In this document: positions 1-5,587 of the stretch, piece after piece
Numbering within the stretch: position 1 is the stretch's first letter
Layout: every line of letters begins with the position of its first letter
Assembly (NCBI GenBank): GCA_030529405.1
Contig: JAUMWZ010000069.1
Location: 1-8,085, forward strand
Origin: Bacteroides sp.
GTDB lineage: Bacteria > Bacteroidota > Bacteroidia > Bacteroidales > Bacteroidaceae
Direction: 5' to 3'
DNA: 8,085 bases
Notes under the pieces: generated by a model
The model's input: the letters and a program-made list of their open reading frames with translations, nothing else
The model's database searches: none
Told to the model about the DNA's origin: nothing
Program-made: the position numbers and the translations under genes

Positions 1-54
1 CCTGTAACCGGCTGATCCGTAGTCAGCTACTCTATTCAGTTGAGCTACGCGGCC
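1..54 (-). tRNA. tRNA-Arg (anticodon ACG), 3' part cut off by the window edge
   Basis: Read on the minus strand, the segment starts with an acceptor 5' strand GGCCGCG, then TA, and a D stem GCTC/GAGT closed by a G-T pair. An anticodon stem GCTGA/TCAGC follows, enclosing the loop CTACGGA. The anticodon is ACG (positions 20 to 18), which reads CGN arginine codons after A34 is deaminated to inosine. The T arm and the 3' acceptor strand lie beyond position 1. A Bacteroidetes-type -7 box lies just upstream. The cloverleaf elements seen directly make the tRNA call firm; only the 3' end is unknown. Confidence 0.93.
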
Positions 55-66
55 TATTAACGGGTG

Positions 67-96
67 CAAAGGTAGGGATTTTTCCTAATATACAAA
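67..96 (-). promoter_or_regulatory. Promoter of tRNA-Arg (Bacteroidetes primary-sigma type)
   Basis: On the minus strand, TACCTTTG (74 to 67) is a perfect match to the TAnnTTTG -7 box. A TTTG -33 element (96 to 93) lies 18 bp upstream, one base short of the usual 19 to 21. Transcription would start a few bases before the mature tRNA 5' end at 54. The leftward stretch from about 97 to 255 shows no gene or clear signal. Confidence 0.7.
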
Positions 97-255
97 ACAA
101 ATCAACTACTTTTTTATTCCAGCTAAAGTGACAGAATGCGCCTAACGCACCTATACAGTCTAATCCACAAGTAAATATAACAACCAATAATTGTCATATC
201 TTATCAGTAAAAAGCTGTAAATAACAGAAAAGTCAGCAATACAAATCGGTGTTAC

Positions 256-380
256 AATCCATATAATATCTATTTGTCAATAATATGTACCTAATTCTAA
301 TTTATATACAGCTGACTTGCAAACGATATATAGTCTATTTGTAAACGATACACAATCTATTTCTAAACCATATACGGTTT
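256..380 (+). repeat. Array A of 22-bp-period palindromic repeats (6 units, 3 clear)
   Basis: Clear 16-bp units start at 321, 343 and 365, exactly 22 bp apart. They are AAACGATATATAGTCT, AAACGATACACAATCT and AAACCATATACGGTTT. Degenerate in-phase units start near 299, 278 and 256. Linkers of 5 to 6 bp are alike (ATTTGT, ATTTCT, ACTTGC, ATTCT). The array lies in the 480-bp gap between the rpoD 3' end and the tRNA, beyond the rpoD terminator, so it is probably outside the rpoD transcript. The family consensus is AAAC-YR-TATA-YR-GTTT. Function is unknown. Confidence 0.85.
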
Positions 381-453
381 ATAAAATCACTAAATGAGCC
401 ATAGAAATGCATAATACAGACCACATTCACTCACACAGCTCATATACTAAAAC

Positions 454-503
454 AAAAAAACACCTTTGCGAGCTGACTTATCGTCATATCTCTTGCAAAG
501 GTG
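454..503 (-). terminator. Rho-independent terminator of rpoD
   Basis: In the minus-strand transcript, CACCTTTGC (503 to 495) pairs perfectly with GCAAAGGTG (469 to 461). A further CTC/GAG closing segment lies inside, and seven T residues (460 to 454) follow directly. The loop is long, about 25 nt. It lies 32 bp beyond the rpoD stop codon. Confidence 0.88.
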
Positions 504-534
504 CTTATACTGTTTCAGACTTTGTTTTGTTTTT

Positions 535-1395
535 CTATCCCAAATATGATTTCAGTAGCTTACTTCTATCTCCTTGTCTAAGTCGTCTGATTGCTTTTTC
601 CTTAATCTGTCTTACTCTTTCTCTAGTAAGCCCAAACTTATCGCCTATTTCTTCAAGTGTCATTTCTTGCTGACCAATACCGAAGAACATTTGAACTATT
701 TCCTTTTCTCTATCTGTAAGAGTAGACAATGCTCTGTCTATCTCTGTAGACAACGACTCGTGTATCAACGAACGGTCTGCCATCGGAGAGTCGTCATTGA
801 TAAGAACATCAAGAAGACTGTTGTCTTCTCCCTCAACAAAGGGAGCATCAACAGATATATGTCTTCCCGACACTTTTAGGGTGTCAGTAATCTTATCTAC
901 AGATATGTTCAAGTGTCCAGCCAATTCTTCTGGAGAAGGCTTACGCTCATTTTCTTGTTCAAACTTAGAGAATGCTTTGCTAATCTTGTTTAGCGAGCCT
1001 ACTTGGTTTAGTGGAAGTCTTACAATTCTTGACTGTTCTGCCAATGCTTGCAAGATAGACTGTCTAATCCACCATACTGCGTAACTGATGAACTTAAACC
1101 CTCTTGTTTCATCAAACTTTTCTGCCGCCTTGATAAGCCCTAAGTTACCTTCGTTTATTAGGTCAGGTAGACTTAATCCTTGATTTTGGTACTGCTTAGC
1201 TACCGATACTACAAATCTTAAGTTTGCTCTTGTCAGCTTTTCCAGAGCTATTCTATCTCCTTTACGTATTCTCTGTGCAAGCTCCACTTCTTCTTCAACT
1301 GTGATTAGGTCTTCTCTACCTATTTCTTGAAGATATTTGTCTAGTGATGCACTTTCTCTATTTGTAATACTTTTGGTAATTTTCAGTTGTCTCAT
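535..1395 (-). CDS. rpoD: Primary RNA polymerase sigma factor RpoD (Bacteroidetes type)
   Basis: This is the housekeeping sigma-70 subunit that directs RNA polymerase to promoters. The protein has 286 residues. Region 1.2 lies at about 16-45. Region 2 lies at about 50-125 and includes the DLINEGNLGLIKAAEKFD core-binding segment and the -10-melting segment YAVWWIRQSI. Region 3 lies at about 130-205. Region 4 lies at about 220-275, with the helix-turn-helix TLEEIGDKFGLTRERVRQIK. Region 1.1 is absent, as is usual for the phylum's primary sigma factor. The ATG at 1395 is chosen over an in-frame TTG at 1407. The TTG would lie inside the promoter-proximal palindrome, and family members begin MRQLKITKSITNRES. 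The gene is flanked by its own promoter and terminator, so it is probably monocistronic. Confidence 0.97.
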   Translation of the reverse strand: MRQLKITKSITNRESASLDKYLQEIGREDLITVEEEVELAQRIRKGDRIALEKLTRANLRFVVSVAKQYQNQGLSLPDLINEGNLGLIKAAEKFDETRGFKFISYAVWWIRQSILQALAEQSRIVRLPLNQVGSLNKISKAFSKFEQENERKPSPEELAGHLNISVDKITDTLKVSGRHISVDAPFVEGEDNSLLDVLINDDSPMADRSLIHESLSTEIDRALSTLTDREKEIVQMFFGIGQQEMTLEEIGDKFGLTRERVRQIKEKAIRRLRQGDRSKLLKSYLG

Positions 1396-1402
1396 AGTTA
1401 AA

Positions 1403-1414
1403 CGCAAATTTGCG
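1403..1414. promoter_or_regulatory. 12-bp perfect palindrome at the rpoD start region (possible operator)
   Basis: CGCAAATTTGCG is a perfect inverted repeat lying between the -7 box and the ATG of rpoD. It covers the predicted transcription start and the short 5' leader. A symmetric site in this place could be an operator or a leader element that affects initiation. What binds it is unknown. Confidence 0.45.
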
Positions 1415-1415
1415 A

Positions 1416-1423
1416 CAAAGTTA
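1416..1423 (-). promoter_or_regulatory. rpoD promoter -7 box
   Basis: TAACTTTG on the minus strand is a perfect TAnnTTTG box, 20 bp before the rpoD ATG. It implies a short 5' leader of roughly 12 to 16 nt. No good TTTG -33 element is visible at the expected distance. If this assignment is right, rpoD is transcribed by its own product. Confidence 0.65.
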
Positions 1424-1481
1424 GTTATATTTATGCTTATATTGAAATAAACAGTTTCTTTTTTATTCTAATAAAACGGCA

Positions 1482-1516
1482 AGAAGCACCAAAATGTTTA
1501 CACAAATGGCACTTCT
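1482..1516 (-). terminator. RNA hairpin, possible htrA terminator
   Basis: In the minus-strand RNA, AGAAGTGCCA (1516 to 1507) pairs along ten bases with TGGTGCTTCT (1491 to 1482), including two G-U pairs, around a 15-nt loop. On the plus strand the same positions would be A-C mismatches, so the fold is specific to minus-strand RNA. A short TTTTAT follows after CCG, so the U tract is weak. It lies about 160 nt past the htrA stop and ahead of the rpoD promoter. It could end htrA transcription or be an RNA processing element. Confidence 0.5.
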
Positions 1517-1569
1517 TTTGCTCATAAGTCTAGCTTTATTGCCAAAAACTGCAATAAATACCCGTTTGC

Positions 1570-1651
1570 AAACTATATATTACTGAGTTTTCAATTGTAT
1601 ATGGTTTACTTTTTGATTATATATAGTTTGCAAGTAAAGTATATATTGTTT
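1570..1651 (-). repeat. Array B of 22-bp-period palindromic repeats (4 units)
   Basis: Units start at 1570, 1592, 1614 and 1636, exactly 22 bp apart: AAACTATATATTACTG, CAATTGTATATGGTTT, TGATTATATATAGTTT and AAAGTATATATTGTTT. In three of the four the GTTT end is intact and the AAAC end is eroded. This is the reverse of most other arrays and suggests an inverted orientation. The array begins 26 bp past the htrA stop codon and fills part of the htrA-rpoD gap. Confidence 0.87.
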
Positions 1652-1676
1652 GTACAGGCACAAAGCAAGGCTGTTT

Positions 1677-3194
1677 TTATGACTGAGTTAGGTCTACCGC
1701 TGCATAGGCTTGTCTGCCATTTGGATACATACCCACTACAAACACAACTTGACTATGCTTTTTCGTTGCATCTTGCACAACCCTCTCTAAATCTTTCTTT
1801 GACTTTATAGGTTTGTCATTAGCTCTTAAAACGATAAAACCTTTTCTTATTCCCGAATCAGCTATTCTTCCTTTCTTTACATCAGTTATTTGAACTCCAT
1901 AGCCAATGTTTAGTTGTTTTTTAAGATTGTCTTTCACTTCTGCAAACTCAGCACCAAGAATTTCCATTCCGTTATCTTTTATGATATCCGTGTTGCCTCT
2001 CAGATTTTTCAAAACAACATTAAAATTCATCTCTTGTTTGTTTCTAATGACCTTAACCTCTACTTTATCTCCAGGTCTTTTCTTGCCCAATATGCCGTGA
2101 AGATCAGCCATTGAGTTTACTGTTTCTCCATCTACTCCTCTTATAACATCATCAACCTTTATGCCAGATTCAGCAGAAGCACCACCTTCAGCAACCTCAG
2201 TTATCAGAACACCATTAGTCACTTCAAGTTGCTTTACTTTTTCAGCTAGTTGGTCAGAATATATGTCGTTGGCAATATCTATACCTCCTATTCCCAAAAC
2301 AGCTCTTTGCACAGTTCCGTATTTCTTAAAGTCTGCTACAACTTTCTTCATTATATTGGTTGGAATAGCAAAACCATAGCCGGCATAAGTACCTGTTGGT
2401 GACGACAACACTGAATTTATTCCCACCAACTCTCCTCTTGCATTAACTAAAGCACCACCACTATTTCCGCGGTTGATAGCTGCATCTGTCTGAATAAATG
2501 ACTCTACTCCTTGATTATACATACCAAGACTTCTAGCTTTGGCACTAACAATTCCGGCGGTAACCGTAGATGTCAGATTGAAAGGATTACCTACAGCCAA
2601 CACCCACTCTCCTACTTTCAAGTCGTCAGAGTTACCTATTACTATGGAAGGCATATCGTCTGCCTCTACTTTTATTAGAGCCAAGTCACTGCTTTCGTCT
2701 TGACCCACCACCTTAGCACTATATTCTCTATTGTCGTTTAGCTTTACCGTTAGCTCGTCAGCACCGTTAATCACGTGGTGGTTTGTAACTATATATCCGT
2801 CATTAGATATTACGACACCCGAACCAAACCCCAAGACTTGTCTTTGAGGTGTCTGACTTTGATTTCTTGAGCCACCTCCAAAGAAATATTCAAAAAGGTC
2901 TGGTATGCTTTGTGTAGAGCTTTGCTGACCTGTGTTTTGTTTTACTGCTCTGATGTGTACAACTGCATTTAGTGATTTCTCCGCTGCTTCTGTAAGATCA
3001 ACTGGTACTCCTGACACTGCCGAAGTATATGATGCCTTGCTCGTAATGGCTTTATCTCCGAACACATTTTCGAATGTTACAGAATCATCTTGTGCTTTGC
3101 CCTCAAGCAACTTATAAGTTGTCAATCCAGAAACTCCAGCACTTACAGCAGCAACTGCTACTACTAAAAAAATACTTTTCGCTACTTTTTTCAT
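1677..3194 (-). CDS. htrA: HtrA/DegP-family periplasmic serine protease with two PDZ domains
   Basis: This is an envelope protease/chaperone that degrades or refolds misfolded exported proteins. It has 505 residues. An N-terminal hydrophobic segment (about 7-26) after MKK acts as a signal peptide or membrane anchor. The trypsin-like domain (about 70-290) carries the catalytic triad His140 (TNHHV), Asp170 (SSDLALIK) and Ser245 (GNSGGAL). PDZ1 lies at about 297-395 and PDZ2 at about 410-500. The segment at 101-117, rich in F, G, S and Q, corresponds to the flexible LA loop of DegP. All key residues are present, and the length fits DegP/DegQ. The ATG at 3194 directly precedes the signal sequence. 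The gene has its own upstream region with a sigma-54-like promoter and is followed by array B. Whether it is closer to DegP, DegQ or MucD cannot be settled by eye. Confidence 0.96.
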   Translation of the reverse strand: MKKVAKSIFLVVAVAAVSAGVSGLTTYKLLEGKAQDDSVTFENVFGDKAITSKASYTSAVSGVPVDLTEAAEKSLNAVVHIRAVKQNTGQQSSTQSIPDLFEYFFGGGSRNQSQTPQRQVLGFGSGVVISNDGYIVTNHHVINGADELTVKLNDNREYSAKVVGQDESSDLALIKVEADDMPSIVIGNSDDLKVGEWVLAVGNPFNLTSTVTAGIVSAKARSLGMYNQGVESFIQTDAAINRGNSGGALVNARGELVGINSVLSSPTGTYAGYGFAIPTNIMKKVVADFKKYGTVQRAVLGIGGIDIANDIYSDQLAEKVKQLEVTNGVLITEVAEGGASAESGIKVDDVIRGVDGETVNSMADLHGILGKKRPGDKVEVKVIRNKQEMNFNVVLKNLRGNTDIIKDNGMEILGAEFAEVKDNLKKQLNIGYGVQITDVKKGRIADSGIRKGFIVLRANDKPIKSKKDLERVVQDATKKHSQVVFVVGMYPNGRQAYAAVDLTQS

Positions 3195-3352
3195 GTTCTT
3201 TCTTGTTTTTAATAGGTTAAACAGAACTCACTTTTAACTCTCTCGGTGTTAAATAAAGAGTTTATTATTACACAACCTAGATTTTAATTCTCTTTTTCCT
3301 TAGTTTTAACACTACCGTTGTGTGCTTAACTCTTATTTTCACTATTGCATAA

Positions 3353-3368
3353 ACAAATACCGTGCCAA
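3353..3368 (-). promoter_or_regulatory. Sigma-54-like (-24/-12) promoter upstream of htrA
   Basis: On the minus strand TTGGCACG (3368 to 3361) is followed by four bases and then TTGT (3356 to 3353). The sigma-54 consensus is TGGCACG-N4-TTGC. The -24 half matches fully and the spacing is exact; only the C of the -12 GC is a T. No TAnnTTTG box was found upstream of htrA. The start would be near 3341, giving a leader of about 145 nt. An RpoN-dependent stress response is an inference. Confidence 0.45.
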
Positions 3369-3374
3369 CATATT

Positions 3375-3386
3375 GTGTTATAACAC
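3375..3386. promoter_or_regulatory. 12-bp perfect palindrome upstream of the htrA promoter
   Basis: GTGTTATAACAC is a perfect inverted repeat lying 7 bp upstream of the -24 element and 8 bp before array C. It has the form of a dimeric regulator site. Its position is closer than typical for a sigma-54 enhancer, so activator, repressor or coincidence all remain possible. Confidence 0.4.
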
Positions 3387-3393
3387 GCCCCGC

Positions 3394-3497
3394 AAACCAT
3401 ATACAGTTTGATTGTAAACTGTATATAAATCAGAAATCAACTATATACAGTTTATGACTAAACCGTATACAATCTGCAAATGCACTATATAGGCTAT
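3394..3497 (+). repeat. Array C of 22-bp-period palindromic repeats (4 clear units, 1 degenerate)
   Basis: Units start at 3394, 3416, 3438 and 3460, exactly 22 bp apart: AAACCATATACAGTTT, AAACTGTATATAAATC, CAACTATATACAGTTT and AAACCGTATACAATCT. A degenerate unit starts at 3482. All four clear units have the alternating YRTATAYR core. The array lies between the divergent htrA and rnpB promoters, so no gene reads into it from its 3' end. Confidence 0.88.
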
Positions 3498-3561
3498 AAC
3501 CAACAGAGAAAAGATATTGTTCATAAAACATATTGTTTCAACCAATAACTTATGTTTTCTT

Positions 3562-3592
3562 TTTGCAGAAAGGAAAATTATACCGATTTTTG
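3562..3592 (+). promoter_or_regulatory. rnpB promoter (TTTG / TAnnTTTG type)
   Basis: TTTG (3562-3565) is followed by exactly 19 bp and then GATTTTTG (3585-3592), one mismatch from TAnnTTTG. The predicted start, about 4 to 9 bases downstream, coincides with the first base of the RNase P RNA P1 helix at 3601. That agreement supports the call. Confidence 0.72.
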
Positions 3593-3600
3593 CAGATAGA

Positions 3601-3956
3601 ACAGTTGGGTGGTCTGTCGCGACAAACTTGTTTTTGGCGAGGAAAGTCCGGGCAACACAGAGCATTCTACTTCCTAACAGAAAGCTATCCGTGAGGGTGG
3701 AGTAATGCAGAAGAAAATAACCGCCTATATTTATTTATGGGCAAGGGTGAGAAGGTAAGGTAAGAGCTTACCAGATATATGGCGACATATATGCTGTGCA
3801 TCTTAGAAGTTGTAAGGTCATGTAAACCGACGTTTGAGAATTGCTCGTTCGATGTCGGAGGGTAGACCGCTAAAGTGTAATAGTGATATTACATTCAGAT
3901 AAATGGCAGACACTGCTTGAAAAAGCAGGACAGAACCCGGCTTACAACCTGACTGT
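3601..3956 (+). ncRNA. rnpB: RNase P RNA, bacterial type A
   Basis: This is the catalytic RNA of ribonuclease P, which removes the 5' leader of tRNA precursors. The universal conserved segment GAGGAAAGTCCGGGC lies at 3639-3653 and its P4 partner region ACAGAACCCGGCTTA at 3930-3944. AGATAAATGGCAG (near 3897-3909) is the conserved stretch typical of the 3' half. The ends are set by helix P1: 3601-3610 pairs with 3947-3956 along ten positions, two of them G-U. The length of about 356 nt fits type A. A run of T residues begins at the end of P1 (3956-3961) and probably contributes to termination. The membrane-protein gene starts 24 bp later, so read-through is possible. Confidence 0.96.
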
Positions 3957-3980
3957 TTTTTATTTAATTTCTTTGTTTAT

Positions 3981-5303
3981 ATGAAAAACCAGATTGACCG
4001 ATTTTTCAAATTCATTACATACGATGTGTGGCGTATAACAGAAAGCGAAGTGAACAAGACTAAGTATTTTCTGTATTCAGTAATAAAAACTCTCTATTTG
4101 TCTTTAACAAGGTTTGAAAACTACCGCTTAATGAGGCAAGCGTCAGCTTTGACTTATAGCACACTGTTAGCTATTGTGCCGATTGTAGCTCTTCTTTTTG
4201 CCATTGCAAAAGGTTTTGGAATGGACACATTGATGGAAGAACAAGTAATGAGTGCGCTTGAAAGCAACAGACAAGCGGCGGAGTTTATCATCGGATTCGT
4301 AAGCTCCTACCTAGAACAAGCTAAGAGTGGCTTGTTCATTGGTATAGGTTTGATAATGTTGTTATGGACGGTTATAAACCTAATAAATAATATCGAAGAC
4401 GTATTTAACCGTATGTGGGAGGTAAAACATTCAAGAACTCTGTACAGAAAGATTACAGACTATTTCTCAATGCTTCTCATCGTACCGATAGTTATAGTTG
4501 TGTCGGGAGGTATGTCGTTGTTTATAAACAAGTTTGTGGCTCACACTGAATCTTTCTTCCTACTTGCACCAATAGTAAAGTTCCTAATAAAGAGTGTGCC
4601 GTTTGTAACTATATGGCTGATATTTACAGGACTGTATATGTTTATGCCAAACACAAAAGTGAAGTTTTCTTCTGCTTTTATAGCCGCAGTTATAGCAGGA
4701 ACAACATACCAACTGTTTCAAACTCTGTACATAAACAGTCAGATGTGGGTGACAGGGTATAACGCCGTGTATGGTAGCTTTGCTGCATTACCTTTGTTTT
4801 TGATATGGCTTCAGCTGTCATGGACGATAGTTTTATTTGGTGCAGAACTTACATATTCCATTCAGAACATGCACAAATATAGCTTCGACCACGACATCAA
4901 AAACGTTAGCCGTAGATATTCCGACTTTGTGGCATTGATAGTTTGCTCAGTAATCTTTGGCAGATTAGACAGAAATATGCCTCCACATACTTCTACACAG
5001 ATAGCAGATGAATGTAAACTACCTATTAGATTGGTCAGAAGAACGCTTAGACTTCTGACAGAGCTAGATGTTATACACGAGATATTTACAGAGTCTGATG
5101 AAGAAGAGCGTGCATATCAACCATCGGTAGATATATCTGTATTTACCGTAGATATGCTTTTGCAAAGAATATACACTAATGGGTCAGAGCATTTTAAGAT
5201 AAACACCAACGTGCAATATGTAAAACAATGGAGCACACTTAATGAGGCTTTGGAGAAATGCTATGAAGAAGGCAGAAAAACATTGATAAAAGACCTTGCA
5301 TAA
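3981..5303 (+). CDS. YihY/BrkB-family inner-membrane protein with C-terminal winged-helix-like domain
   Basis: The protein has 440 residues. Six likely membrane segments lie at about 58-76, 117-138, 160-182, 205-223, 231-250 and 268-293. Family signatures are ASALTYSTLLAIVPI (54-68), the WTVINLINNIEDVFNRMW stretch (129-146) and GYNAVYGSFAALPLFLIW (259-276), followed by LFGAEL. The cytosolic tail after about 310 (IADECKLPIRLVRRTLRLL) resembles a winged helix, as in other Bacteroidetes members. The family has often been mislabelled ribonuclease BN. That activity belongs to RNase Z, so the position next to rnpB should not be read as an RNase link. The true function is unresolved. The ATG lies about 24 bp after rnpB with no Shine-Dalgarno sequence. 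Either rnpB read-through or a weak promoter in the short gap would express it. The stop codon overlaps the first repeat of array D. Confidence 0.92.
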   Translation: MKNQIDRFFKFITYDVWRITESEVNKTKYFLYSVIKTLYLSLTRFENYRLMRQASALTYSTLLAIVPIVALLFAIAKGFGMDTLMEEQVMSALESNRQAAEFIIGFVSSYLEQAKSGLFIGIGLIMLLWTVINLINNIEDVFNRMWEVKHSRTLYRKITDYFSMLLIVPIVIVVSGGMSLFINKFVAHTESFFLLAPIVKFLIKSVPFVTIWLIFTGLYMFMPNTKVKFSSAFIAAVIAGTTYQLFQTLYINSQMWVTGYNAVYGSFAALPLFLIWLQLSWTIVLFGAELTYSIQNMHKYSFDHDIKNVSRRYSDFVALIVCSVIFGRLDRNMPPHTSTQIADECKLPIRLVRRTLRLLTELDVIHEIFTESDEEERAYQPSVDISVFTVDMLLQRIYTNGSEHFKINTNVQYVKQWSTLNEALEKCYEEGRKTLIKDLA

Positions 5304-5383
5304 ACCATATATTGTTTGCATGAAGACTATATACAGTTTAGGAACAAACAATATATAGTTTATATGGAAACTGTATATAATTT
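5302..5383 (+). repeat. Array D of 22-bp-period palindromic repeats (4 units)
   Basis: Units start at 5302, 5324, 5346 and 5368, exactly 22 bp apart: AAACCATATATTGTTT, AGACTATATACAGTTT, AAACAATATATAGTTT and AAACTGTATATAATTT. The first unit begins at the second base of the TAA stop of the YihY-family gene. The array therefore forms the immediate 3' untranslated sequence of that gene and lies before the AraC-family gene. No ordinary terminator is visible between them. Confidence 0.88.
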
Positions 5384-5571
5384 GAAATCTACATACATTT
5401 ATATAGAACATTTTAAGGAGTAATTTTGTTAATGTTTTTGCATAGGTAAGACAGAAAACTATAATAACTTGAAATAAAAATATGCAAAGGATTATTTAAT
5501 TCAATACTTTGTTTTTTATTTTTGTGAAATTACTTTATAGGGTCACACATAATATAACTAAGTGAAAAATA

Positions 5572-5579
5572 TACCATTG
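5572..5579 (+). promoter_or_regulatory. Weak candidate -7 box for the AraC-family gene
   Basis: TACCATTG is one base from TAnnTTTG and lies 8 bp before the ATG, so the transcript would be almost leaderless. There is no TTTG element at the expected distance. An alternative upstream stretch with TACTTTG lies near 5507-5513. A TGTGA (5523-5527) and TCACA (5543-5547) inverted pair is also present, with a 15-bp gap. None of these is strong. Confidence 0.22.
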
Positions 5580-5587
5580 TAGAAATT

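Noticed and set aside
407..673. 88-residue plus-strand open frame over the rpoD 3' end and terminator
   Set aside because: It crosses the rpoD terminator hairpin and runs antisense to conserved rpoD codons, and has no family resemblance. It is a shadow frame.
1570..1651. Repeat units as degenerate -33/-7 promoters
   Set aside because: The reverse-strand TATAGTTTG looks like a -7 box, but the gap between TA and TTTG is one or three bases, not two. The 22-bp period also does not match the 27-base spacing between the -33 and -7 TTTG elements.
3441..3665. 74-residue minus-strand open frame over array C and the rnpB 5' end
   Set aside because: It overlaps repeat units, the rnpB promoter and rnpB itself, so it is not a credible gene.
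3981..5303. Ribonuclease BN
   Set aside because: This is an old mislabel of the YihY/BrkB membrane family. RNase BN activity belongs to a metallo-beta-lactamase-type RNase Z. The sequence here is a six-segment membrane protein with no nuclease motif.
5415..5450. AAGGAG followed by ATG as a leader peptide upstream of the AraC-family gene
   Set aside because: The frame gives only five codons. Bacteroidetes rarely use Shine-Dalgarno sequences, and nothing else supports it.
5523..5547. TGTGA...TCACA as a CRP-type site
   Set aside because: The gap is 15 bp instead of 6, and the match is easily expected by chance.
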